A DNA stretch of 64,000 nucleotides from Actinomadura rudentiformis (GTDB taxonomy: Bacteria; Actinomycetota; Actinomycetes; Streptosporangiales; Streptosporangiaceae): NCBI RefSeq assembly GCF_008923185.1, contig NZ_WBMT01000006.1, positions 62,001-126,000 on the forward strand, written 5' to 3'. Under the pieces are notes generated by a model, which did no database searches, was not told the DNA's origin, and saw nothing but the letters and a program-made list of their open reading frames with translations. The translations under genes were made by a program, and so were the position numbers. Of this stretch, positions 55,071 to 62,802 are shown in pieces (within the stretch, counting starts at the first letter, position 1; each line of letters begins with the position of its first letter).

Positions 55071-56510
55071 TCAAGAGGTCCGAGGTCGGTGGCGGAGGCC
55101 GTGCACGACGGCGACCGCGGCGGCCAGGGCCGCGCCGGCGGCGACGATGAGGAAGCACAGCTCGTAGGCGCCGAGCGTCGGGACGGACGTTCCGGCGATC
55201 GTGCGGCCGCTGAGGACCGCCGCGGTCACGGCGCCCGCGACGCTGCCGCCGGCGGTGCGCACCAGCGAGTTGATCCCGCTGGCGATGCCGCTCTGGTCCA
55301 TAGGCACGTGCTGGACGGCGAGCGTGCCGAGCGCCGCGTACGCGATGCCGAAACCGACGCCCTGCAGCGCGCTGAAGGCGAGCATGTCGTAGCCGTGCGC
55401 GTTCGACAGCGCCAGCCACAGGTAGCTGAGCCCGGCGAAGAACGAGCCGGTCGCCAGCGTGAACGCCGGGCCCACGCGGGCCGCGACGCGCCCGGCCAGC
55501 GCGGAGAAGACCAGCATCGTGACGGTGCTCGGCAGCATGTAGAGGCCGACGTCCAGGACCGAGCCGCTGAGGCCGTACCCGACCTCGTCCTTGGGGGACT
55601 GGACGAAGTTGGAGATCAGCGTGAACGCGGCGAACATCGAGAAGCCGAGCAGGATCGAGGCGAGGTTGGCCGACAGGGACTTGGGCCCGATGAGCAGGCC
55701 CAGCCGGACGAGCGGCTCCCGTACGCGGAGCTCGACCAGCACCCACAGCGCGCACAGGACCGCCGCGCCCCCGAACAGGCCCAGCACCCCGGCCGACGAC
55801 CAGCCCCAGGCGTTGCCCTCGCTGATGCCCATCAGCAGGCAGACCAGCCAGCCCGCGAGCACCGCCGCGCCGAGCAGGTCGGGTCGTCCGCCGGTGCGCC
55901 CGCCGACGTCCGGCGCGCTGAACGCGATCAGCACCAGCCCGGCGCCGGCCAGGCCGGCCGCGATCCAGAACATCGGCTGGTGGCCGGTCACGCGGTCGGC
56001 GACGAGACCGGTGACGATCATCCCGATCGTCCCGCCCACGCCCATGGTGGCGCTGACGACCCCGATCGCGGTGGTCACCCGCTCCGGTGGGAAGGTGTCC
56101 CGGATCATCCCGATGGCCAGCGGGATCATCGCCGCCGAGGTGCCCTGCAGCGCCCGTCCCGCGACGAGGACGCCGAGCGAGCCCGACAGCGCGCAGATGA
56201 CCGAGCCCGCCAGCAGCAGGCCCATCGCCACGAGGATCATCTTCTTCTTGCCGTACATGTCGCCGAAGCGCGACAGCAGCGGCGTGGCCACCGCCCCGGC
56301 GAGCAGGGAGGCGGTGAACACCCACGTGACCGAGGTGACCGACGCGTCGAACTGCGCCATGAGGCGCGGCAACAGCGGGATGACCAGGGTCTGCTGCACC
56401 GACACGACGGCCCCAGCCGTGGCCAGTGCGAGGAGGGTGAGCCCGGCGTGCGCGGTCTGGCCGGAGGGCCCGTTGAGCACGGAGGCCGCGGCAGGGGGAG
56501 CGGACGACAT
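55071..56510 (-). CDS. MFS drug transporter (DHA2/EmrB-QacA type)
   Basis: A 479-aa permease with about 14 transmembrane helices. Motifs include LLSRFGDMYGKKKMI after the second helix and GRALQGTSAAMIPLAIGMIRD for the antiporter motif. Likely exports drugs or toxic compounds. Divergent from a MarR regulator, with a perfect palindrome between them. The ATG follows TACAAT by 7 nt (leaderless). Confidence 0.9.
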   Translation of the reverse strand: MSSAPPAAASVLNGPSGQTAHAGLTLLALATAGAVVSVQQTLVIPLLPRLMAQFDASVTSVTWVFTASLLAGAVATPLLSRFGDMYGKKKMILVAMGLLLAGSVICALSGSLGVLVAGRALQGTSAAMIPLAIGMIRDTFPPERVTTAIGVVSATMGVGGTIGMIVTGLVADRVTGHQPMFWIAAGLAGAGLVLIAFSAPDVGGRTGGRPDLLGAAVLAGWLVCLLMGISEGNAWGWSSAGVLGLFGGAAVLCALWVLVELRVREPLVRLGLLIGPKSLSANLASILLGFSMFAAFTLISNFVQSPKDEVGYGLSGSVLDVGLYMLPSTVTMLVFSALAGRVAARVGPAFTLATGSFFAGLSYLWLALSNAHGYDMLAFSALQGVGFGIAYAALGTLAVQHVPMDQSGIASGINSLVRTAGGSVAGAVTAAVLSGRTIAGTSVPTLGAYELCFLIVAAGAALAAAVAVVHGLRHRPRTS

Positions 56511-56517
56511 GATCGCG

Positions 56518-56523
56518 ATTGTA
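56518..56523 (-). promoter_or_regulatory. -10 hexamer of the MFS gene
   Basis: Minus-strand TACAAT, 7 nt before the ATG. The palindrome at 56525-56541 abuts it, lying in the spacer between -10 and -35. Confidence 0.6.
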
Positions 56524-56524
56524 C

Positions 56525-56541
56525 TTACTTAAGTTAAGTAA
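56525..56541. promoter_or_regulatory. MarR operator between MFS and marR genes
   Basis: TTACTTAAGTTAAGTAA is a perfect 8+1+8 palindrome. It sits next to the MFS -10 and upstream of the marR -10, so one bound dimer would block both promoters. Confidence 0.8.
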
Positions 56542-56549
56542 ATAGACAG

Positions 56550-56555
56550 TAGGCT
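56550..56555 (+). promoter_or_regulatory. -10 hexamer of the marR gene
   Basis: TAGGCT, 7 nt before ATG 56563; the message is probably leaderless. Confidence 0.5.
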
Positions 56556-56562
56556 TGATCAC

Positions 56563-57129
56563 ATGCCCTCACGCCAGGCGCGCGACGACGTTCCCGCGGA
56601 CCTTCCCGCGGACCTTCCCGCGGACCTTCCCGCGGACCTTCCCGCAGACATCGCGGAGATCGAGCGAGCCCTCACCCGCATCTCCCATCTGCTCACCCGC
56701 GCCAAGCAGCACGACCGGACCGTCGCCGCCGCGGGCGTGCCGGTCGACCGTGCCGCGGTGCCGCTGCTGCGCCTGCTCGCGGACGCGGACGGGCCCATGC
56801 GCCCGGGAGAGCTGGCGACCCGGCTGGCGGTGGAGGCGCCGCACGTCACCCGCCAGCTGCAACGCCTGGAGAAGGCCGGCTACGTCGAGCGGGTGCCCGA
56901 TCCCGACGACCGGCGCGCCCAGCGGATCCGTCTCCGCGATTCGGGCCGCGACGCCGTCGAGTGCCTGCGCGCCGTCGGGCGGCGCTGGATGGCCGAGGCG
57001 CTGTCGGAATGGTCGGGGGAGGAGCGCCGTCTGCTCGCCGCGCTGGTGCACCGGATGGTGGACGATTTCGTGGCGCACGCGGCCGAACAAGACCATTTCG
57101 GCATAGCCCCAAATAGTCCACCTAAGTAG
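56563..57129 (+). CDS. MarR family transcriptional regulator
   Basis: A 188-aa winged-helix regulator. Residues about 55-150 form the MarR core (RPGELATRLAVEAPHVTRQLQRLEKAGYVERVPDPDDRRAQ). The N-terminus carries a repeated DLPA unit (five near copies) from a 12-bp tandem repeat, probably disordered. It likely represses the divergent MFS gene and itself through the palindrome upstream. Confidence 0.9.
   Translation: MPSRQARDDVPADLPADLPADLPADLPADIAEIERALTRISHLLTRAKQHDRTVAAAGVPVDRAAVPLLRLLADADGPMRPGELATRLAVEAPHVTRQLQRLEKAGYVERVPDPDDRRAQRIRLRDSGRDAVECLRAVGRRWMAEALSEWSGEERRLLAALVHRMVDDFVAHAAEQDHFGIAPNSPPK
56589..56648. repeat. 12-bp coding tandem repeat in marR
   Basis: Five copies of a 12-bp unit (CCTTCCCGCGGA), the first and last with one change. 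It encodes the DLPA repeats and preserves frame when the number changes. Confidence 0.92.
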
Positions 57130-57236
57130 TGCCTACGACGCTTACTGTGACACTTTCCGTGTTTCGGGCGCTGATCTCAGAGTGTGAGCACGATCGGCTT
57201 TCACCGGAGGCCCCGGCGTCCATAAGGTGGCTTGGC

Positions 57237-58529
57237 GTGGACCCACGGAGACAGGTTCCCCGTACCGACGTCGTCATGGCCGACCCCCGGCTGGCGGACG
57301 CCGCCGGACGGCTCGGCCGGGCGATCGTGAAGTCCGCGGTCGGTGCGGCCCAGCAGCGGGCCCGCGACGGCGAGATCCCGCCCGGCGCGGTCGCCGAGGC
57401 CGCGCTGGCGGAGCTGCCCGAGCACGCGACGACGCTGCGGCCGGTCATCAACGCCACCGGCGTCCTGCTGCACACCAACCTCGGCCGGGCTCCGCTCTCC
57501 GACGCGGCCCGCGCGGCCCTCACCGCCGCCGCAGGCTGCGCCGACGTCGAATACGACCTGGCCACCGGCCGGCGCGGCCCGCGCGGCAGCGGCACCCTGG
57601 CCGCCCTCCACGAGGCCTGCCCCGCGGCCGAGGCGGTCCAGGTCGTCAACAACAACGCCGGCGCGCTCGTCCTGGCCGCCACGGCCCTGGCAGCGGACCG
57701 CGAAATCATCATCAGCCGCGGCGAGATGGTCGAGATCGGTGATGGCTTCCGCCTGCCCGACCTTCTCACCGCGACCGGTGCCCGCCTCCGTGAGGTCGGC
57801 ACCACCAACCGCACCACGGCCGGCGACTACGCCGCCGCGATCGGGCCCGCCACCGGCTTCATCCTCAAGGTCCACCCGTCGAACTTCCGGATCGAGGGCT
57901 TCACCGCGGCCGCCCCGATCGACGCCCTGGCCGCCCTCGACGTCCCCCTGGTCGTCGACATCGGCTCCGGCCTTCTAACGCCCGACCAGGCGCTGCCAGA
58001 CGAACCCGACGCGACCACCATGCTCAACGCCGGAGCCGACCTGGTCACCGCCAGCGCCGACAAGCTGCTCGGCGGACCCCAAGGCGGCCTGATCCTCGGC
58101 AGACGCGACCTCGTCAACCACCTCCGCCGCCACCCGCTCTACCGCGCGCTCAGGGTCGACAAGCTGACGCTCGCCGCGCTCGAAGCCACCCTCCGCGGGC
58201 CGCGCCCACCCGCCTCCCGCATGCTCCACACCCCGGTACGGGCTCTGCGTGCCCGCGCCGAACGCCTCGCCAAGGACCTGGCCGGCCACGACATCGACGC
58301 CCTCGCAGCCGACACGACCGCCACGGTCGGCGGCGGAGGCGCGCCCGGCGTGGACCTGCCCAGCGCCGCCATCTCGCTCCCCGCCACGTTCGAAGCCCCG
58401 CTTCGCGCCCGGAGGGTCATCGGCCGTATCGAGAACGGCCGGCTCCTGCTCGACCTTCGTTCCACCGGCCCCGCCGACGACGGCCCCCTTCAGGCCGCCG
58501 TCCTCGCGTCCAAGGAAGCAGAGGTCTGA
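57237..58529 (+). CDS. selA: L-seryl-tRNA(Sec) selenium transferase
   Basis: A 430-aa PLP enzyme that converts Ser-tRNA(Sec) to Sec-tRNA(Sec) using selenophosphate. The PLP lysine is in ASADKLLGGPQ; N-terminal VINATGVLLHTNLGRAPLS and the NNNAGALVLA block are diagnostic. GTG 57237 is chosen because the frame upstream lacks homology; TAAGGT lies 8 nt before it. The stop overlaps the selB ATG (TGATG). No selC tRNA was found beside it. Confidence 0.93.
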   Translation: MDPRRQVPRTDVVMADPRLADAAGRLGRAIVKSAVGAAQQRARDGEIPPGAVAEAALAELPEHATTLRPVINATGVLLHTNLGRAPLSDAARAALTAAAGCADVEYDLATGRRGPRGSGTLAALHEACPAAEAVQVVNNNAGALVLAATALAADREIIISRGEMVEIGDGFRLPDLLTATGARLREVGTTNRTTAGDYAAAIGPATGFILKVHPSNFRIEGFTAAAPIDALAALDVPLVVDIGSGLLTPDQALPDEPDATTMLNAGADLVTASADKLLGGPQGGLILGRRDLVNHLRRHPLYRALRVDKLTLAALEATLRGPRPPASRMLHTPVRALRARAERLAKDLAGHDIDALAADTTATVGGGGAPGVDLPSAAISLPATFEAPLRARRVIGRIENGRLLLDLRSTGPADDGPLQAAVLASKEAEV

Positions 58530-60295
58530 TGCAGGTCGTCGCCACCGCCGGTCATGTCGACCACGGCAAGTCGACCCTCGTCCGCGCGCTCACCGGCATG
58601 GAGCCCGACCGGCTCGCCGAGGAACGCCGCCGCGGCCTGACCCTCGACCTGGGCTTCGCGTGGACGACCCTCCCCTCCGGGGAGCAACTCGCCTTCGTCG
58701 ACGTCCCGGGCCACGAGAAGTTCGTCACCACCATGCTCGCCGGGGTCGGACCCGTCCCGGCGGTCCTCCTGGCCGTGGCCGCCGACGAGGGCTGGATGCC
58801 TCAAACAGAGGAGCATCTGGCGGCCATCGACGCCCTCGGCGTCAGCCACGGAGTGCTCGTCATCACCCGTTCAGACGTGGCGGATCCCAAGCTCGCACTG
58901 CGCCAAGCCCGCGAACGCCTGGCCAAGACGACCCTGCGGGCCTGTGAGGCGGTCACCGTCAGCGCCACCACCGGCGCCGGGCTGCCCGAGCTGACCTCCG
59001 CGCTCGACCGCCTCGCGACCCGCCTCCCGGTGCCCGACCCCGAAGCCCCCGTACGGCTCTGGATCGACCGGGCGTTCACCATCGCCGGCAGCGGCACCGT
59101 CGTCACCGGCACGCTCGCCGCAGGCACCGTCACCGTGGGAGACGAGCTCCTCCTCATGCCCGCCGGTGAACGTGTCCGCGTCCGTGCACTGGAATCGGCC
59201 AAGGAACCCCAGGACTCCGTCCACGGAGTCGCCCGCGTCGCCCTCAACCTCCGCGGGGTGGACCGCGACCGCGTCGAGCGTGGAATGGCCCTGGTCAGCC
59301 CCGGCAAGTGGACGTTCACCACCTGCATCGACGTGCGCGTCTCCTCCGAGGAACCCTCCGGCCGGCTCGCCCGCCAGATGATCCTTCACCTCGGCTCGTC
59401 CGCGACGCCCGTCCGCCTGCGCCCCCTCGGCCCCGACACCGCGCGCCTCACCCTGAACGCCCGCCTGCCCCTCCACGTCGGCGACGTCGCCCTCCTCCGC
59501 GACCCCGGCCGCCGCGCCGTCGCGGGGGTGGGCATCCTGGACGTCCGCCCGCCCACCCTCGTCCGCCGCGGCGCGGGGGCCGCGCGCGCCCGCGAGCTCG
59601 CGTCATGGCCCAACCGCCCCGGCGGCAAGCTCGTGTTGCGCCGCCACGGTGTCCTGCGCCGTGAGGACCTCAGCATCATGGGCTGCACCCCGCCCCCGGA
59701 CGCCGTCCCCCTCGGCTCGGAGTGGCTGGCGGACCCGGCGTACTGGGAGGAGCTCCACCACAAGCTCACCGCGGAATTGGCCGAGCGCGCCGCCGCACAC
59801 CCCCTGGCCCCGGGAATCCCCGTCGAAGCCCTCCGCCTCCGCCTGGGCCTCCCCTCCCGCCAGCTGGTCGCCTCCCTGGTCCGCCCACCCCTCCGCCTGG
59901 TCGAAGGCCGCGTCTACGGCCCCGATACAGGCCTCCCGCCCCAGGTCGCCGACGCCGTCAAACGCCTGACCGCCGACCTGGCCTCAGCGCCCTTCGACGC
60001 CCCCACCGCCGACCGCCTCACCGACCTGGGCCTCACCTCGCACGTCATGGCGGCGGCCGAACGAACCGGCGCCATCCTCCGCCTCCCCGACGGCATCGTC
60101 CTCCTCCCGGGCGCCGACGACGAGGCCCTCAGAATCCTCAAGACCCTCCCGCAGCCCTTCACCGTCAGCCAGGCCCGCCAAGCCCTCAACACCACCCGCC
60201 GCGTGGCCATGGCCCTCCTCCACCACCTGGACTCCCGAGGCCTCACCCACCGAACCGGCGAAACCCGCACCGTCCCCCCGGCCGAGGGAAAATGA
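58529..60295 (+). CDS. selB: Selenocysteine-specific elongation factor SelB
   Basis: A 588-aa GTPase delivering Sec-tRNA(Sec) to UGA codons marked by a SECIS hairpin. G1 motif GHVDHGKST (8-16), G3 DVPGHEKF, G4-like TRSD, then EF-Tu-like domains and C-terminal winged-helix domains (about 400-588) that bind the mRNA. Full length. Translationally coupled to selA. Its presence implies at least one UGA-decoded selenoprotein in the genome. Confidence 0.94.
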   Translation: MQVVATAGHVDHGKSTLVRALTGMEPDRLAEERRRGLTLDLGFAWTTLPSGEQLAFVDVPGHEKFVTTMLAGVGPVPAVLLAVAADEGWMPQTEEHLAAIDALGVSHGVLVITRSDVADPKLALRQARERLAKTTLRACEAVTVSATTGAGLPELTSALDRLATRLPVPDPEAPVRLWIDRAFTIAGSGTVVTGTLAAGTVTVGDELLLMPAGERVRVRALESAKEPQDSVHGVARVALNLRGVDRDRVERGMALVSPGKWTFTTCIDVRVSSEEPSGRLARQMILHLGSSATPVRLRPLGPDTARLTLNARLPLHVGDVALLRDPGRRAVAGVGILDVRPPTLVRRGAGAARARELASWPNRPGGKLVLRRHGVLRREDLSIMGCTPPPDAVPLGSEWLADPAYWEELHHKLTAELAERAAAHPLAPGIPVEALRLRLGLPSRQLVASLVRPPLRLVEGRVYGPDTGLPPQVADAVKRLTADLASAPFDAPTADRLTDLGLTSHVMAAAERTGAILRLPDGIVLLPGADDEALRILKTLPQPFTVSQARQALNTTRRVAMALLHHLDSRGLTHRTGETRTVPPAEGK

Positions 60296-60369
60296 GTTGA
60301 ACCGAATATGCCGTTTCTGGCGTCATAGATCACGGTTCGGATCCCTCGTGCAACGGAGAGGAGCAGGTG

Positions 60370-61563
60370 ATGCCGTACCAGACGCTCAAGGGCGGCCGTG
60401 TTCCAATCCGCCTCTGGACTGACCCGGCCACCGTTGAGGACCAGGCGCTCGACCAGCTCAAGAACGTGTCGAGCCTGCCCTGGATCGAAGGCCTCGCGGT
60501 CATGCCCGACGTGCACTACGGCAAGGGTGCGACCGTTGGGTCTGTCATCGCGATGCGTGACGCGGTCTCGCCAGCCGCGGTGGGCGTCGACATCGGCTGC
60601 GGCATGACCGCGGTCAAGTCGAGCCTCACGGTCGACGACATGCCCGACGACCTCGCGGGCCTGCGCAGCCGCCTCGAAAAGGCGATCCCGGTCGGCCGTT
60701 ACTCCCACAAGGAGCCCGTGGACCCCTCGGTGCTCCCCGGCCTCAAGGAACGCGGCTGGTACGACTTCTGGAAGGATTTCGACGACCTTCACCCCGGAGT
60801 GCGTGCCCGTTTTGGCCGAGCACGTGCCCAGATGGGTAGTTTGGGGGGTGGAAATCACTTTGTTGAATTGTGTGCGGATAATTCGGGAGCGATCTGGCTC
60901 GTTCTGCATTCCGGGTCGCGGAACATCGGCAAGGAGCTCGCGGAGCACCACGTCGAGGCCGCTCGAAAGCTGCCGCACAACCAGGACCTGCCGGACAAGG
61001 ACCTTGCGGTCTTCCTGACCGGCACGCGCAAGATGGACGAGTACCGCCGGGACCTGTTCTGGGCGCAGGAGTACGCGCGGCGCAACCGCGCGGTCATGAT
61101 CGCGCTCGCGCAGAACGTGATCACGCGCCGCTTCGGCGAGAAGCACTGCCGGTGGGGCGAGGTCATCTCCTGCCACCACAACTACGTGGCGGAAGAGGTC
61201 TACGACGGCGTCGAACTCCTGGTCACCCGCAAGGGCGCGATCCGCGCGGGTAGGGGAGACCTCGGGATCATCCCGGGCTCGATGGCGACCGGTACCTACA
61301 TCGTGCGTGGCCTGGGCAACGAGGATTCGTTCAACTCCGCGTCGCACGGTGCGGGCCGCAAGATGAGCCGCAACAAGGCGCGCAAGTCGTTCACCGTCGA
61401 GGACCTGGTGGAGCAGACCAAGGGCGTCGAGTGCCGCAAGGACGGCGGCGTGCTCGACGAGATCCCGGGTGCCTACAAGGACCTGGAAACGGTGATCGAA
61501 GCGCAGTCCGACCTCGTCGAGGTCGTGGCGCACCTGCGCCAGCTCATCTGCATCAAGGGCTGA
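60370..61563 (+). CDS. rtcB: RNA-splicing ligase RtcB
   Basis: A 397-aa GTP-dependent RNA ligase joining 2',3'-cyclic-phosphate or 3'-phosphate to 5'-OH ends. Mn/GTP site residues are in VGVDIGCGMTA, GSLGGGNHFVEL and SCHHN; the guanylated histidine is in SHGAGRKMSR (about residue 326). ATG 60370 fits the AGGAG at 60359-60363; GTG 60367 is too close. A short segment (about 60830-60890) has unusually A/T-rich codons. No archease or RtcR gene is adjacent. Confidence 0.94.
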   Translation: MPYQTLKGGRVPIRLWTDPATVEDQALDQLKNVSSLPWIEGLAVMPDVHYGKGATVGSVIAMRDAVSPAAVGVDIGCGMTAVKSSLTVDDMPDDLAGLRSRLEKAIPVGRYSHKEPVDPSVLPGLKERGWYDFWKDFDDLHPGVRARFGRARAQMGSLGGGNHFVELCADNSGAIWLVLHSGSRNIGKELAEHHVEAARKLPHNQDLPDKDLAVFLTGTRKMDEYRRDLFWAQEYARRNRAVMIALAQNVITRRFGEKHCRWGEVISCHHNYVAEEVYDGVELLVTRKGAIRAGRGDLGIIPGSMATGTYIVRGLGNEDSFNSASHGAGRKMSRNKARKSFTVEDLVEQTKGVECRKDGGVLDEIPGAYKDLETVIEAQSDLVEVVAHLRQLICIKG

Positions 61564-61617
61564 CAAGGGCCCCTGTGACCGGGAAGTCAGGACACTGACC
61601 GGCTCAGGGGCCTTTGT
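61563..61617. terminator. Terminator hairpin after rtcB
   Basis: ACAAGGGCCCCTG pairs with CAGGGGCCTTTGT (12 of 13), enclosing an inner TGACCGG/CCGGTCA-like pair. It lies directly after the stop and ends in TTTGTGG; it can also serve the convergent TetR gene. Confidence 0.75.
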
Positions 61618-61620
61618 GGT

Positions 61621-62238
61621 CTATGAGCGGATTCCGATGAGTTTGGTGAGGAATCGTGCGATTTGATCTTCTAGCGGTGGCCAGGGATGGCCGGGCTGGT
61701 GGAGGCGCATCGAGACGGCTCCATGAACGGCCGCTCGCAGATCGAGTGCGACAGTGGCGGCCTCGTCGGCCGGGGCGAGGCCGGCATCCATGCATCGTTG
61801 GACCGCGGCGGTGGTGCGGTCGGCCAACTGCTGCTTGAACGGCATGTCCGTTCGGCGGTTGAGAGAGCTCTCGTGCAGCACCTTGTACAGGCCTGGGTGC
61901 TGGTACGCCCACTCTCCGAGAACGAGAGTCCGTGCGCGGAGCTGGGCCACTGGATCGTCCGATGCCGCTTCGGCGTCGTCGACGGCCTGCGTCAGCTGGT
62001 CATGACAGCGGTTGAGGACGGCGAGCACGAGGGCGTCACGGTCGGCGAAGTGGAGATAGACCGACGTTGCGGCGCTGCCCACCTCACGGGCTACGGCGCG
62101 CATCGACAGAGCCTGGTCGTCACCAAGCTCGTCGAGCAGCCTGGTGGCCGCCTCGATGATGTCCTCGCGCAGGCGTTCGCCCTGGCCTCGCCGGTTGCGG
62201 CCGCGCGGCCGGCGGTCGGTCGACGCAGCGGTGTCCAT
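61621..62238 (-). CDS. TetR family transcriptional regulator
   Basis: A 205-aa repressor: N-terminal HTH (about 20-65: LREDIIEAATRLLDELGDDQALSMRAVAREVGSAATSVYLHFADRDAL), then a ligand-binding helical domain. I choose ATG 62238 because TACAAT lies exactly 6 nt upstream; ATG 62259 would touch the operator. Divergent from the SnoaL-like gene, with two palindromes between them. Confidence 0.88.
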   Translation of the reverse strand: MDTAASTDRRPRGRNRRGQGERLREDIIEAATRLLDELGDDQALSMRAVAREVGSAATSVYLHFADRDALVLAVLNRCHDQLTQAVDDAEAASDDPVAQLRARTLVLGEWAYQHPGLYKVLHESSLNRRTDMPFKQQLADRTTAAVQRCMDAGLAPADEAATVALDLRAAVHGAVSMRLHQPGHPWPPLEDQIARFLTKLIGIRS

Positions 62239-62244
62239 GAGCGC

Positions 62245-62250
62245 ATTGTA
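62245..62250 (-). promoter_or_regulatory. -10 hexamer for leaderless tetR transcript
   Basis: Minus-strand TACAAT, 6 nt before ATG 62238. The palindromes at 62261-62286 cover the expected -35. Confidence 0.6.
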
Positions 62251-62260
62251 TCCCGACATT

Positions 62261-62286
62261 TGTAGCGCTACAGTCGTAGCGCTACA
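62261..62286. promoter_or_regulatory. Paired TetR operators
   Basis: TGTAGCGCTACA (62261-62272) is a perfect palindrome, repeated 14 bp later as CGTAGCGCTACA (62275-62286). Position between divergent genes fits control of both. Confidence 0.8.
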
Positions 62287-62308
62287 GCCGTTCAGTTAGG
62301 GAGGCCGC

Positions 62309-62698
62309 ATGTCCGCCGACTCGACGATCGCGTCGAACAAGCAGACCGTCCTGGACTTCTACGAGGCCGCGTTCAACGCCAAGGACTTCGATGCCGTCTC
62401 CAGGGTCGTCGGCGATCGCTACATTCAGCACAATCCGCTGATCGCCGATGGCGTCGACGGTCTGCAGGCACGCCTGCGCGACCTCAAGGACGCGTACCCG
62501 GCACTGCGTGTCTCCGTCCAACGTCTCGTCGCCGAGGACGACCACGTTGTCGCGCATGTGCACGCAGTACGCGTGCCCGGACAGCGCGGCACAGCGATCA
62601 TCGACATCTTCAAGCTCGAGGACGGAAAACTTGTCGAGCACTGGGACGTGCTGCAGGAGATCCCGGAGGAGGCGTTGAACCAGAACGGGATGTTCTGA
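62309..62698 (+). CDS. SnoaL-like NTF2-fold protein
   Basis: A 129-aa protein of the SnoaL-like/ester cyclase group: VLDFYEAAFNAKDFDAVSRVVGDRYIQHNPLIADG and a C-terminal FKLEDGKLVEHWDVLQEIP. Such proteins bind small molecules, sometimes acting as cyclases or hydrolases. The ATG has GGGAGG upstream. Likely controlled by the divergent TetR protein. Confidence 0.88.
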   Translation: MSADSTIASNKQTVLDFYEAAFNAKDFDAVSRVVGDRYIQHNPLIADGVDGLQARLRDLKDAYPALRVSVQRLVAEDDHVVAHVHAVRVPGQRGTAIIDIFKLEDGKLVEHWDVLQEIPEEALNQNGMF

Positions 62699-62802
62699 CC
62701 GGCGCTCCTCGTCTCCGGAGGCGGGCCCTGGTTCTGGTCGCCCGCCAGGGTCGCGCTGGCCCCGGCGGACGACGTGGAACGGATCGGGATTCTGCTGGGG
62801 CC

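Noticed and set aside
57130..57236. Possible selC tRNA or SECIS before selA
   Set aside because: No acceptor stem, anticodon loop with TCA or TTCGA arm can be assembled.
60296..60369. GGTTCGGATCCC resembling a tRNA T-arm before rtcB
   Set aside because: The flanking bases do not pair into a T-stem and no other tRNA arms are present. Only a short GAACCG/CGGTTC inverted repeat remains.
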